From a virus, in the IMG/VR virus record IMGVR_UViG_3300033233_000085, positions 1-40,613 of that record: a DNA stretch of 40,613 nucleotides; one strand, given 5' to 3'. Below are positions 7,627 through 15,276 of this stretch, in pieces (within the stretch, counting starts at the first letter, position 1; every line of letters starts with the position of its first letter). The position numbers were made by a program, and so were the translations under genes. The notes under the pieces are model-generated. The model searched no databases. It was not told where the DNA came from and was given only the letters and a program-made list of their open reading frames with translations.

Positions 7627-8010
7627 ATGTCCTGGTTGAGCAAAGCGGCGGGATTCGTGAGCAAGGCCCTGGGGTATACTCCCTTCACGGGATATGGGAT
7701 ATTGAACTCCGCGACCGGATACGGATCAACAGGCCCCCTGTCGGGTCTCGTGAATAAAGTCGGGGCTACAGTCGGAATCACGACTCCGGGTCAGAGCGTC
7801 GAGAATAAAAAAGCGTCCGCCGCTGAGGCCGCGCAGATCAACGCCGCCCGAAAGGCCGCGCACGACGCCGAGGTCGAACAACTCGGACAGAACGCGCTTG
7901 GTGTCGTGAATCTTCGCAAGCGTCGGGGCTCGGCGGCGACCATGCTCACGGGCTCGCCGATGATGGGCGGGTCTCCGGGGTCAACCGGAAAGACAATGTT
8001 ATCCCAATGA
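7627..8010 (+). CDS. virion-module protein of unknown function
   Basis: The 127-residue protein has a Gly/Ser/Tyr-rich N-terminal half with weak amphipathic helices (WLSKAAGFVSKAL), an Ala-rich helix (about 62-85), and an ending RKRRGSAATMLTGS...GKTMLSQ. The RRG-S-x-T-x-LTG then G-K-T-L tail recurs in short phage proteins next to portal genes. It overlaps the portal start (ATGA at 8007). It is probably a minor virion component, by position only. Confidence 0.6.
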   Translation: MSWLSKAAGFVSKALGYTPFTGYGILNSATGYGSTGPLSGLVNKVGATVGITTPGQSVENKKASAAEAAQINAARKAAHDAEVEQLGQNALGVVNLRKRRGSAATMLTGSPMMGGSPGSTGKTMLSQ

Positions 8011-9716
8011 AGCCAGCCGATCCGAAGTACGTCGCGAACTGGTACGGGCGGCTCCTGGCTCAGCGAGCTCCGTGGGAAGCCATGTGGCAGGACCTCGCGA
8101 ATTACCTCACTCCGAACAAGTCGATGATAATCACGAAGAAGTCTCCCGGAGCGAAGACGACGGAGTTCGTCTTCGACGGTACGGGTGAGCGATCCCTGCG
8201 GCGGCTCGCGGCGAATATGCACGGCTCGCTGACGTCCGCCTCCCTGAAATGGTTCTCCCTCAAGATGCGCGACAACAATCTGAACAACTCGAAGGTCGTG
8301 CGGATCTGGCTCGAAGACAACGTGGGCCGGATGCTCAATACGTTCAACCAATCGAACTTCGGCTCCGAGGGTCAGGAGTTGTACGTCGATCTCGGCGGCT
8401 TCGGTACCGGCGCGTTGTTCACCGAGGAGGTCGATTCGGAGGCGGCGGGCGTGTTCGGCGGCTTGCGCGTGACGGCGTTGCCGATGGGCTCCTACGTCAT
8501 CGACGAGGATCCTTACGGGCGGGTCGACGTCATCATGCGGATGCTCACGAAGACCGCCCGGAATCTCGTACAGCAGTTCCCCGACACGGTGCCGGAGAAG
8601 GTCAAGAAGGCGGCGGAGGAGCAGAAGGATGTGTCCTTCGAGTTGCTCCATGCGATCTATCCGAGAGAGGGCGGATCGACGAGCCCGAGCGCGGACGCGA
8701 AGTCGATGAAGTACGCCTCGTGCTATGTCCTGATGAAGGACAAGATCCTCCTGAAGGAATCCGGGTTCCACGAGTTCCCCGCCCCGACGCCCAGGTGGTC
8801 AAAGGTCGCGGGCGAGACCTGGGGTCGTGGACCCGGACACCTGGCCCTGCCGGACGTGAAGACGCTGAACCGGCTGGTCGAACTGTCGCTGAAGGCGTGT
8901 GCGAAAGCCGTTGATCCTCCCCTGCTCGTCGCCCACGACGGGATCATGGCGGGCGTCATCCGGCTCAACCCGGCAGGGATCACCTACGTCCGCAACACCG
9001 AGGATTCCATCCGCCCGCTCCCGCTCGGCACGAAGTGGGACGTTGTGAAGATGGAAGTTTCACAACTCCAGCAGTCGATCCGCGAGTCGTTCAACGTGGA
9101 CAACCTGACGCTGAAGGATCGCCCGCAGATGACCGCCGAGGAGGTCCGGGCGCGGATCGAGCAGATGCAGAAAGACATCGGCCCGACGCTTGGTCGGATC
9201 GAGACCGAGTTCCTGAATCCGCTCATCGGCAGGGTCTTCAACATGATGTACCGTGCGAAGGCCCTGCTCCCGCCTCCGCAGGAAGTTCTGAACGCGATGG
9301 CTCAGAAAGCGGGCGACATCGACATCGTGTTCACGGGGCAGATGGCGAAGAACCAGCGGATCGGCGAAGTGTACGCGATCCGGCAGACCTACGATCTTGC
9401 GCTTGCAATCGCACAGGCGCGAGCGGGTCTGCCCGGCGTGGACGATGTCATCGACGCCGACAAGGCGTTGACGACCGCCGCCTCGATCCTCGGTATGCCG
9501 GAGGATTCGATCCGTGATCCGAAGGACGTCGCTGCGATCCGTCAGGATCGTGCGGATCAGCAAGCGAAGGCGGATCAGGTCGCGCAGGACCGGCAGGACG
9601 CCGGTACGGTGAAGGATCTGTCGGTCGCCGACAAGAACACACCGCCGGGCAACGGCGCGATGCCGCCGCAGGATCAGGCGGCGATGATGGCAAACGGAGG
9701 CGATACGGTTCAATGA
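8007..9716 (+). CDS. portal (head-to-tail connector) protein, T7 gp8-like
   Basis: This 569-residue protein matches the podovirus head-to-tail connector family. It opens with a helical region containing WEAMWQDLANYLTP, then the conserved block FDGTGERSLRRLAANMHGSLTS (about 52-74), and later GRGPGHLALPDVKTLNRL (about 272-289). A long helix follows with MTAEEVRARIEQMQ (about 376-389). T7 gp8 is 536 residues, close to this length. The C-terminal 60 residues are Asp/Gln/Ala-rich. It forms the dodecameric ring through which DNA is packaged and ejected. It is followed by the scaffold and capsid genes. Confidence 0.92.
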   Translation: MKPADPKYVANWYGRLLAQRAPWEAMWQDLANYLTPNKSMIITKKSPGAKTTEFVFDGTGERSLRRLAANMHGSLTSASLKWFSLKMRDNNLNNSKVVRIWLEDNVGRMLNTFNQSNFGSEGQELYVDLGGFGTGALFTEEVDSEAAGVFGGLRVTALPMGSYVIDEDPYGRVDVIMRMLTKTARNLVQQFPDTVPEKVKKAAEEQKDVSFELLHAIYPREGGSTSPSADAKSMKYASCYVLMKDKILLKESGFHEFPAPTPRWSKVAGETWGRGPGHLALPDVKTLNRLVELSLKACAKAVDPPLLVAHDGIMAGVIRLNPAGITYVRNTEDSIRPLPLGTKWDVVKMEVSQLQQSIRESFNVDNLTLKDRPQMTAEEVRARIEQMQKDIGPTLGRIETEFLNPLIGRVFNMMYRAKALLPPPQEVLNAMAQKAGDIDIVFTGQMAKNQRIGEVYAIRQTYDLALAIAQARAGLPGVDDVIDADKALTTAASILGMPEDSIRDPKDVAAIRQDRADQQAKADQVAQDRQDAGTVKDLSVADKNTPPGNGAMPPQDQAAMMANGGDTVQ

Positions 9717-9955
9717 AGTTAGAGGAGTTGTCCCCCAGGCAGTTCGCGGAGACGCTCGCTCGCATGGTCGACTCCCAGGATGGCGAGATGTTCGTCGCCT
9801 GGCTCGACGCGAAGGGCCGTCTCGATTCCTACGATCCCGTCAACCCGCACAACACCTCGCGCAACGAGGGCTTCCGTGCGGCGTTCAACGAGATCCTGGA
9901 GTACATCAAGAAGGGGCGAGTGAAAGATTCATATCCAGAGGAGGCAGAAACCTAA
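9713..9955 (+). CDS. small portal-adjacent protein (Bbp19-like pattern)
   Basis: The 80-residue acidic protein overlaps the portal stop by ATGA. The stretch FVAWLDAKGRLD then NEGFRAAFNEILEYI resembles the Bbp19-type short proteins found between portal and scaffold genes in podoviruses. Function unknown. Its stop overlaps the ATG of the scaffold (TAATG). Confidence 0.5.
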   Translation: MKLEELSPRQFAETLARMVDSQDGEMFVAWLDAKGRLDSYDPVNPHNTSRNEGFRAAFNEILEYIKKGRVKDSYPEEAET

Positions 9956-10725
9956 TGGCAGATCCCGTCGTTCCACCTGTCGTTTCACCCGAGCCACCGC
10001 CGCCAACACCGGACTGGAAGGAATCCCTACCCGACGACCTGAAGGCGGATCCTTCGCTGGTGGCCTTTAAGGATCTCGGTTCGCTCGCGAAGTCGTTCGT
10101 CGAGACGAAGAAGTTGGTCGGGCAGACGCTCCGGGCTCCCGCCGCAGATGCGACGGACGAGGAGTGGGACAAGTATTACAAGGCGGGCGGGAAACCGAAC
10201 GCGCCGGAGGAATACAAGCTCGCGCTCCCGGAAGATTTCAAGTTGACGCCGGAGGAAGAGAAGGACATCAAGGACACGGCGTACCGTATGGGGCTCAACG
10301 GGAAACAGGCGCAGAAGTTGATCGACCTCCAGGCCGAGCGGGTTGCCGTGATGCGGAAGTCCGAGCGCGAGGAAGTCGCGAAGGTGGAAAAGACCTACCG
10401 CGAGAAGTGGGGCGCGACCTACGATCGGAACAGGGCGATCGTCGCAAGGACGATCGAGAAGATCGACCCCGACAAGAAACTGCGGGCCTTCTTCGATGAG
10501 ACCGGGCTCGGGAATCATCCGGTGATGATCGACCTCATGCACGAGTGGGGGAAGAGGCTGGTCGAGGACGGGCTCATGCCGGGAGACGTGCAGGGCATCA
10601 CGGGCCGCGAGGAAGCGCAAGCGAAGATCAAGGAACTCATGGCGAAGCCGGAATACCTGAAATCGAAGAGGGGCGATCCTCTCTTCGACGAGGTCCAGAA
10701 ACTTCACCAGTTGGCTTGGGACTGA
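9955..10725 (+). CDS. capsid assembly scaffold protein
   Basis: The 256-residue, strongly charged protein sits directly between the portal and capsid genes, where T7-like phages encode scaffold. It has a Pro-rich start (PPVVSPEPPPPTPDW), a conserved SLAKSFVETKKLVG helix (about 42-55), a YKLALPEDF element (about 83-91), and a long coiled-coil-like region (about 95-160) with EREEVAKVEKTYREKWG. Scaffold proteins guide capsid shell assembly and leave before maturation. GAGGAGG lies upstream of the ATG. A terminator follows 50 bases after the stop. Confidence 0.8.
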   Translation: MADPVVPPVVSPEPPPPTPDWKESLPDDLKADPSLVAFKDLGSLAKSFVETKKLVGQTLRAPAADATDEEWDKYYKAGGKPNAPEEYKLALPEDFKLTPEEEKDIKDTAYRMGLNGKQAQKLIDLQAERVAVMRKSEREEVAKVEKTYREKWGATYDRNRAIVARTIEKIDPDKKLRAFFDETGLGNHPVMIDLMHEWGKRLVEDGLMPGDVQGITGREEAQAKIKELMAKPEYLKSKRGDPLFDEVQKLHQLAWD

Positions 10726-10775
10726 GCCAAGAAAGACTGACCTCCCCGACTCTCGGCGGGTGACGGTCGTCTTCG

Positions 10776-10811
10776 CGCCCCGGTGGTCGCCTCCCACCGG
10801 GGCGTTGTTTT
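10776..10811 (+). terminator. rho-independent terminator after the scaffold gene
   Basis: CGCCCCGGTGG (10776-10786) pairs perfectly with CCACCGGGGCG (10794-10804) around a 7-base loop and is followed by a T-rich tail (TTGTTTT). It ends portal/scaffold transcription just upstream of the second promoter-like element, so the capsid gene has its own supply of mRNA. Confidence 0.85.
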
Positions 10812-10845
10812 CTGCTTGACATTCCGATGCGATTTCTATAAGCGT
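10809..10845 (+). promoter_or_regulatory. promoter-like element, copy 2 (capsid promoter)
   Basis: TTGACA (10816-10821) and TATAAG (10837-10842) have the same 15-base spacing as copy 1 at 7433, with shared flanks TTTTCTGC and CTATAAGCGT. It lies between the terminator and the capsid leader, which strongly suggests a capsid promoter. The 15-base spacing is shorter than the usual 17 of sigma-70 promoters. Confidence 0.65.
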
Positions 10846-10863
10846 AGAACTCAGGCTGGATTA

Positions 10864-10941
10864 TCCGAAAGGACCCAACCGTCCCACCCGGAACCTCGGG
10901 CGACCGGCGAGCGTAACTCGCAAGGACGGGCCGCGAAAGCG
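10864..10941 (+). promoter_or_regulatory. structured 5' leader of the capsid mRNA
   Basis: The 150-base leader folds well on inspection. A UCC-GAAA-GGA hairpin (10864-10873) comes first. CCGTCC (10879-10884) then pairs with GGACGG (10924-10929) and encloses two hairpins, CCCG/CGGG (10887-10900) and GCGAG/CTCGC (10907-10921), giving a three-way junction. A CGC-GAAA-GCG hairpin (10932-10941) follows. Two GNRA tetraloops are typical of stable RNA. Likely roles are mRNA stability or translation control of the most abundant protein. No known RNA family recognised. Confidence 0.55.
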
Positions 10942-10992
10942 ATTACCCTCCGTTGGATGGTGTAGTAACCATATCTTCGGGAGGTAACGCTC

Positions 10993-11850
10993 ATGTCGAC
11001 GCAGATCACCACGGCCTTCGTCCAGCAATACAAGTCCAACCTTCTGGTCCTCGCACAGCAGAAGGGGTCCCGTCTCCGCAACACCGTCCGCACCGAACCC
11101 GTCACCGGCACCTCGGCCTTCTTCGATCGCCTCGGCGCGACCGCCGCCGTTCTGCGGACGACCCGGCACGGCGACACGCCGCTCATCGACAGCCCACACT
11201 CCAGGCGTCGGGTTTCCCTGGCCCCCTACGAATGGGCGGACCTGATCGACCAGGCGGACAAGGTCCGCTTGCTCATCGAGCCGACCTCCGACTACGCGAC
11301 GAACGCCGCGAACGCGATGGGCCGGACGATGGACGACATCATCATCGCCGCCGCCTCCGGGCTGGCGTACACGGGCGTCGACGGATCCGGCACCCAGGCG
11401 ATCACGCTCCAGGTCGCCGCATCATCCACGAACCTCACGCTCGCGAAGTTGCTCACCGCGAAGCAGGATCTCGACGAGGGAGATATCGACGATCAGGACC
11501 GTTTCATCATCGTGTCTCCGAAGATGCTCACCTCGCTCTTGGGGACCACCGAGATCAAGTCGGCGGACTACAACTCCGTCAAGGCTCTCGTGCAGGGGCA
11601 GTTGGACACGTTCCTCGGCTTCAAGTTCATCACCTCGAACCGGCTCGCCGCGAACGCCACGGCGGACGGGCACCTCTGCCTGGCGTATCAGCGGCGCGGG
11701 CTGGTTCTCGCGATTGGCGAGGACGTCAAGACGGAGATCGGCCCTCGGGCCGACAAGTCGTACAGCACCCAGGTGTACGTCCGCATGGACCTCGGCGCGA
11801 CCCGGATCGAGGATGCGGCAGTCGTGGAGCTTGACTGTGTGGGGGGGTAG
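10993..11850 (+). CDS. major capsid protein
   Basis: The 285-residue protein follows terminator, promoter, leader and a GGGAGGT ribosome site. Its pattern is that of an HK97-fold shell protein of podovirus type: an N-terminal arm (AFVQQYKSNLLVLAQQKGSRL), a region with RRVSLAPYEWADLIDQADKVRL (about 72-93), ANAMGRTMDDIIIAA (about 103-117), and the late segment FIIVSPKMLTSLL (about 170-182) with FITSNRL (about 214-220). It is shorter than T7 gp10. Assignment rests on gene order plus these blocks; no N-terminal scaffold domain is present, fitting the separate scaffold gene. Confidence 0.85.
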   Translation: MSTQITTAFVQQYKSNLLVLAQQKGSRLRNTVRTEPVTGTSAFFDRLGATAAVLRTTRHGDTPLIDSPHSRRRVSLAPYEWADLIDQADKVRLLIEPTSDYATNAANAMGRTMDDIIIAAASGLAYTGVDGSGTQAITLQVAASSTNLTLAKLLTAKQDLDEGDIDDQDRFIIVSPKMLTSLLGTTEIKSADYNSVKALVQGQLDTFLGFKFITSNRLAANATADGHLCLAYQRRGLVLAIGEDVKTEIGPRADKSYSTQVYVRMDLGATRIEDAAVVELDCVGG

Positions 11851-11926
11851 GTAAGTGGTTGATTTGAAAGAGATTTAGCGGGTAGTACAAGCAACCGACA
11901 ACCAACCTTCCGAAGGAGGGATTCAA

Positions 11927-12364
11927 ATGACCGCGTACAACACGGGCTATCCGTACAGCAACATGGTGGCAGTTCCCCCGGTGGCAGAAAAGCCGGTGGA
12001 ACTCGGTGGGCGGGTTCGCATCGCCTACGGGTACATCGCTTGCTCCGCCGTCCAGGAAGTGGCGGGGAGCGTCATCAACGTCACCAAACTTCCTCTCGGG
12101 GCGAAGATCATCGCGCTCCTCGTGAAGTGGGCGGACATGAGTTCCGACGCCGCGACGATCACCCTCAAGAAGGGGACCACGGCGATCTCCGCCGCGCTCG
12201 CCGTCGCGACCGCGCAAGCCGCCTACGCCTTCGACTACACGGGGTCGGGACTCACCATCGACACCGAGGCCGAGCGGATCATCTCCGGCACGACCGCCAC
12301 CGGCACCCTCAACGGGACGGCGGGGGGCAAGACGGAAGTGATGATCCTGTACGTCCTCGACTGA
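11927..12364 (+). CDS. capsid-adjacent virion protein, possible decoration protein
   Basis: The 145-residue, beta-rich and Ala/Thr-rich protein follows the capsid gene. GGAGGG precedes its ATG, partly inside a small CCTT/AAGG hairpin. The central block NVTKLPLGAKIIALLVKW (about 51-68) is a pattern seen in proteins encoded just after podovirus capsid genes. A head decoration or fibre role is likely by position and composition, but not shown. Confidence 0.55.
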   Translation: MTAYNTGYPYSNMVAVPPVAEKPVELGGRVRIAYGYIACSAVQEVAGSVINVTKLPLGAKIIALLVKWADMSSDAATITLKKGTTAISAALAVATAQAAYAFDYTGSGLTIDTEAERIISGTTATGTLNGTAGGKTEVMILYVLD

Positions 12365-12374
12365 CAACCTCTGA

Positions 12375-12396
12375 CCGGGGCCCTTCGGGGCCCCGG
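12375..12396 (+). terminator. GC hairpin with UUCG loop, terminator or attenuator
   Basis: CCGGGGCCC (12375-12383) and GGGCCCCGG (12388-12396) form a perfect 9-bp stem capped by TTCG, the most stable tetraloop. No T-tract follows, so full termination is doubtful. It may partly stop capsid transcription or protect its 3' end from degradation. Confidence 0.6.
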
Positions 12397-12415
12397 CTCG
12401 TATCTGGAGGGCTCG

Positions 12416-12814
12416 ATGAAGAAGACCCTGCTCGTACTGATTTTCCTGCTCGCCTCCACAGCATCCTTCGCACAGCCGGAGTGGGTCGGCACGGCACTCG
12501 TGACCGGAGGCGTGGTCACGGACAACACCTTATCCGCCGCCGTCCTGCTCCCGCAGGGGATCACCTCTCTCGCGATTGTGATCCCGACGATCACTTCGGC
12601 GACCGTGTCCTTGAAAGTGTCACATGACGGCACGACGTACCAGAACTACCTGGGCACAAACAACGGCACGAATCAGATCTTGTGGTCGACCGCTGCCGCT
12701 ACCGGCGCGGTGACCGCATTGGTTCCGGGGAATATCGGGCTCTGGAAATACGTCAAGGTCTTATGCGGTGCGGCACAGGCGGCGGATCGGACCTTCACGC
12801 TGATCGGGAAGTAA
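12416..12814 (+). CDS. small secreted or virion protein with Sec signal peptide
   Basis: The 132-residue protein begins MKKTLLVLIFLLASTASFAQ, a textbook signal peptide with cleavage expected after Ala19 (SFA|QPEW). The mature part is a compact Thr/Ser/Val-rich beta domain. TGGAGGG lies upstream. A signal peptide inside a capsid/tail gene cluster is odd: either the product goes to the periplasm, or the hydrophobic start is used otherwise in the particle. Two other proteins here (25814 and 28081) show the same feature. Confidence 0.65.
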   Translation: MKKTLLVLIFLLASTASFAQPEWVGTALVTGGVVTDNTLSAAVLLPQGITSLAIVIPTITSATVSLKVSHDGTTYQNYLGTNNGTNQILWSTAAATGAVTALVPGNIGLWKYVKVLCGAAQAADRTFTLIGK

Positions 12815-12841
12815 GGCGACGAAAATACAGGGAGGTGCGCC

Positions 12842-13696
12842 ATTCGTTACCCGATAACCGGAGTCGTTCTTCCGAACTCGAACGTCACGGTCTACAACGA
12901 CGATGGGATCACGCTCGCCACGATCTACGCGGCGCAGACCGGCGGGTCCGCCCTCGCGGGGAGCATCGTCCAGGCGAACGCCCTCGGGAGCGTGGTCTTC
13001 TTCGTCGACGACACCGACTACCCGATGATCTACTTCTTCACGGTCTCGGCGGACGGGCAGACCGTCTCCGGTGTCTGGTCGTTCTTCACGACGACCGCGA
13101 TGCCGACCGCCGCACCTCCCGCCGTGGGCTCCACCGTCACCGTCCTACAGATCTACAACCTCGCGCTCATGGCGGTCGGTGCGGCTTCGCTGGTGACTGT
13201 CGCGGACGTAAGCGTTCAGGCGGACGTCGTGCGGGCGTGGTATCCGTTCTGCCGTGATTCCCTACTTCGGTCTCATCCGTGGAACTTCGCCGAGAAGCGG
13301 ACGACGCTGACGCCGGTCGTGGGCACGACGCCGACGATGGACTATGCCTACTTCTTCGACCTTCCCTCCGACTGTCTGAAGTTGAGGAAGTTGTCGGATG
13401 AGGCGGTCGACAGTCCGTATAAGGTGGAGGGCCGGAGGATCGCGTGTGACGATCCCGCAATCTCGATCCTCTATACCTACCGGATCACGGATCCGACGTA
13501 CTTCGATCCGATCTTCGTGGACTGCCTGGTGGCGATGCTCGCGTGGAAGATCTCGTACCCGATCCGCAAGGACGTGAACTTCGAGAAGGCGAAAGAAGTT
13601 GTCTTCAAAGATATTCTCCTGAACGCGAAGGCTACGGACGCGCAAGAGGGAACGCCGGACTACTCGCAGAGCAACGATCTACTGGCGGTCAGATAA
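12842..13696 (+). CDS. tail tubular protein A-like adaptor with N-terminal beta domain, ATT start
   Basis: The frame is open from a stop at 12812-12814 and contains no ATG, GTG or TTG until GTG 12992. An ATT at 12842 has GGGAGG about 6 bases upstream, and translation from it gives RYPITGVVLPNSNVTVYN, a beta-domain start common in phage virion proteins. I therefore call ATT as the start (284 residues). The second part, LQIYNLALMAVGA...WYPFCRDSLLRSHPWNFA (from about residue 100), fits T7 gp11-like tail tubular A, which joins the portal to the nozzle. The extra N-terminal 90 residues are a fusion relative to T7 gp11 (196 residues). Confidence 0.75.
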   Translation: MRYPITGVVLPNSNVTVYNDDGITLATIYAAQTGGSALAGSIVQANALGSVVFFVDDTDYPMIYFFTVSADGQTVSGVWSFFTTTAMPTAAPPAVGSTVTVLQIYNLALMAVGAASLVTVADVSVQADVVRAWYPFCRDSLLRSHPWNFAEKRTTLTPVVGTTPTMDYAYFFDLPSDCLKLRKLSDEAVDSPYKVEGRRIACDDPAISILYTYRITDPTYFDPIFVDCLVAMLAWKISYPIRKDVNFEKAKEVVFKDILLNAKATDAQEGTPDYSQSNDLLAVR

Positions 13697-13710
13697 AAAA
13701 GGAGGGTGTG

Positions 13711-14157
13711 ATGGACTTCACGAAAGCGTTGGATGAACTGAAGCGGGTGAAGGAGTTCCTGTCCGCCGTTGCGATCAGCGAGGAGACGATGCGCCAGGTG
13801 GCTACTTTGAGCGACGAGATCGCGACTCTCGGGAAGAGGAAGTCGGAGTTGCTGTCGGCGATCGCGGGCCTCAGCGGAGACTACGCAAAGGCGAAGGCCG
13901 CACATGATGTCGCGATGGGTCGCCTCTCTTCCGAGAGGCAGTCGGCGCAGGATGATCTCGACGCCGTGCGGAAAGAGATCGCCGCTTCGAAGAAATCGTT
14001 CGGGCTGGAGGCCGAGGCTCACGCCGCCGAGATCCTGAAAGCGAAGAAGGATCATTCCGTCCTGCTTTCCTCCATGCGGCAGGAGGTCGCCGCCGAGCAG
14101 TCGAAATTCGACCAGATTAGCGGAGCGATCAAGAAGATCACCGGGATCGCGGGGTAA
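13711..14157 (+). CDS. coiled-coil virion-module protein
   Basis: The 148-residue protein starts at ATG 13711 with AAGGAGGG 5 bases upstream; an earlier frame extension has no ribosome site. Nearly all of it is predicted helix with heptads (about 5-140), rich in Ala, Lys, Glu and Ser, containing LSDEIATLGKRKSELLSAIAGL. Function unknown. A fibre stalk, chaperone or head-tail bridging role are all possible. Confidence 0.6.
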   Translation: MDFTKALDELKRVKEFLSAVAISEETMRQVATLSDEIATLGKRKSELLSAIAGLSGDYAKAKAAHDVAMGRLSSERQSAQDDLDAVRKEIAASKKSFGLEAEAHAAEILKAKKDHSVLLSSMRQEVAAEQSKFDQISGAIKKITGIAG

Positions 14158-14163
14158 CCGAAG

Positions 14164-14532
14164 ATGGCGACCATCGCCCTCACGAACCTCCCGCTGAACG
14201 GCGGGAAGCAGGAGTGCCGCATCCTGACGTGGGGGACGCTCACGACCACGAACAGCGTCGGAGAGGCTTTTCCTGCTGCGGCCTATCCAGACAAGTCCGT
14301 CCAGGTGGAGGGCACGTTTGGTGCAGCCGCCACCGTCGTCATCCAAGGCACGAACGAGGAGATTCCAACGAACTGGCACACACTCGTCGACCCGCAGGGG
14401 AACGCCCTGTCATTCACCGCCGCAAGGCTCGAAGCAGTTCTTGAGAATACAAGGTGGGTCCGTCCGGCGTTGGCGTCTGGAGGCGACGGGTCTACATCCA
14501 TCGACGTCATTATGATGATCGTGGCAAGGTAG
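14164..14532 (+). CDS. beta-rich virion protein of unknown function
   Basis: The 122-residue protein shows a pattern I have seen in many tail modules: KSVQVEGTFGAAATVVIQGTNE (about 43-64) then TLVDPQGNALSFTAARLEAVLENTRWVRP (about 72-100) and a C-terminal strand. It is likely a single beta-sandwich used in a tail or fibre complex. No enzyme motif is seen, and the ribosome site is weak. Confidence 0.6.
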   Translation: MATIALTNLPLNGGKQECRILTWGTLTTTNSVGEAFPAAAYPDKSVQVEGTFGAAATVVIQGTNEEIPTNWHTLVDPQGNALSFTAARLEAVLENTRWVRPALASGGDGSTSIDVIMMIVAR

Positions 14533-14592
14533 ATGCCCCTATCCCTTAAATCCACCTGTGTCCACACGTCCCGCCCGTGGGGGGTGAAGTAG

Positions 14593-15273
14593 ATGGCCGT
14601 TGCAATTGTAGGCACTCCGGCAAGCGGAAAGACATCCGCCGCCACGAATACGGTAAACATCACGATCCCTTCCACCACGGCGGGGAGTGCGCTTGTCATT
14701 AGCCTAATGGGCACTTATCTGGTTTCCAGTATTACCGCGACCGGTGCTACATTCGCCCGGAAACAGTACAGCGGCGCGACGTCGGTATGGACGGCTACGA
14801 ACGTAAGCGCGGGAATAACCACGCTAACGATAAATTGGACCGGATATTCGAGTATTTACTGGCGGTGCGTTGAACTGTCCGGCGCGGACACAACGGAAGT
14901 CCACGACACAAGCAATGTTCTGGCCAATGCATACAACGCAACGGACCTCGGGACCGGGGCGATCACTACTGGGGCGGCAGGAATGGCGGTCGCCATTTTC
15001 CAGGATAGTTATGCAGTCGCTACAGGTTGCTCCGCAGGGAGTGGGTGGACCGGAGGAACTTGGGACAACACGGCCAAGAACAACCACGAATACCGCACGA
15101 CGCTAGCATCCACCGTATACGGTGGTACGACGGGTCAGGCAACCGGAGCCGGTTCGGGGATCACCTTCATCGGATTTATCGTCAACATCAAGGCGGCGGG
15201 GGCGGGGGGCGGGGCAAACTGGCTCAAGCAAGGATATTGGTGGAACCAAGCCTACGGGAACGTGAGGGGGTAG
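14593..15273 (+). CDS. beta-sandwich virion protein, possible receptor-binding or decoration
   Basis: The 226-residue Thr/Ser/Gly/Ala-rich protein has many short alternating hydrophobic strands (ITTLTINWTGYSSIYWRCVEL at about 75-95) and a Gly/Ala-rich linker (AAGAGGGA) before a Trp-rich end. The GKTS near the start is not a complete Walker motif in context and is rejected as ATP-binding. Composition fits a virion surface protein. Function unknown. Confidence 0.55.
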   Translation: MAVAIVGTPASGKTSAATNTVNITIPSTTAGSALVISLMGTYLVSSITATGATFARKQYSGATSVWTATNVSAGITTLTINWTGYSSIYWRCVELSGADTTEVHDTSNVLANAYNATDLGTGAITTGAAGMAVAIFQDSYAVATGCSAGSGWTGGTWDNTAKNNHEYRTTLASTVYGGTTGQATGAGSGITFIGFIVNIKAAGAGGGANWLKQGYWWNQAYGNVRG

Positions 15274-15276
15274 GAG

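Noticed and set aside
10783-10965. 60-codon open frame before the capsid gene
   Set aside because: It covers the terminator, promoter and structured leader, and has no ribosome site.
12992-13696. GTG 12992 as start of the tail adaptor gene
   Set aside because: It has no ribosome site and would cut inside the N-terminal beta domain, whose coding pattern continues upstream to ATT 12842.
14593-14660. Walker A motif (GTPASGKTS) in the virion protein at 14593
   Set aside because: It sits in a Thr/Ser/Ala-rich beta protein with no Walker B or nucleotide-binding fold around it; chance resemblance.
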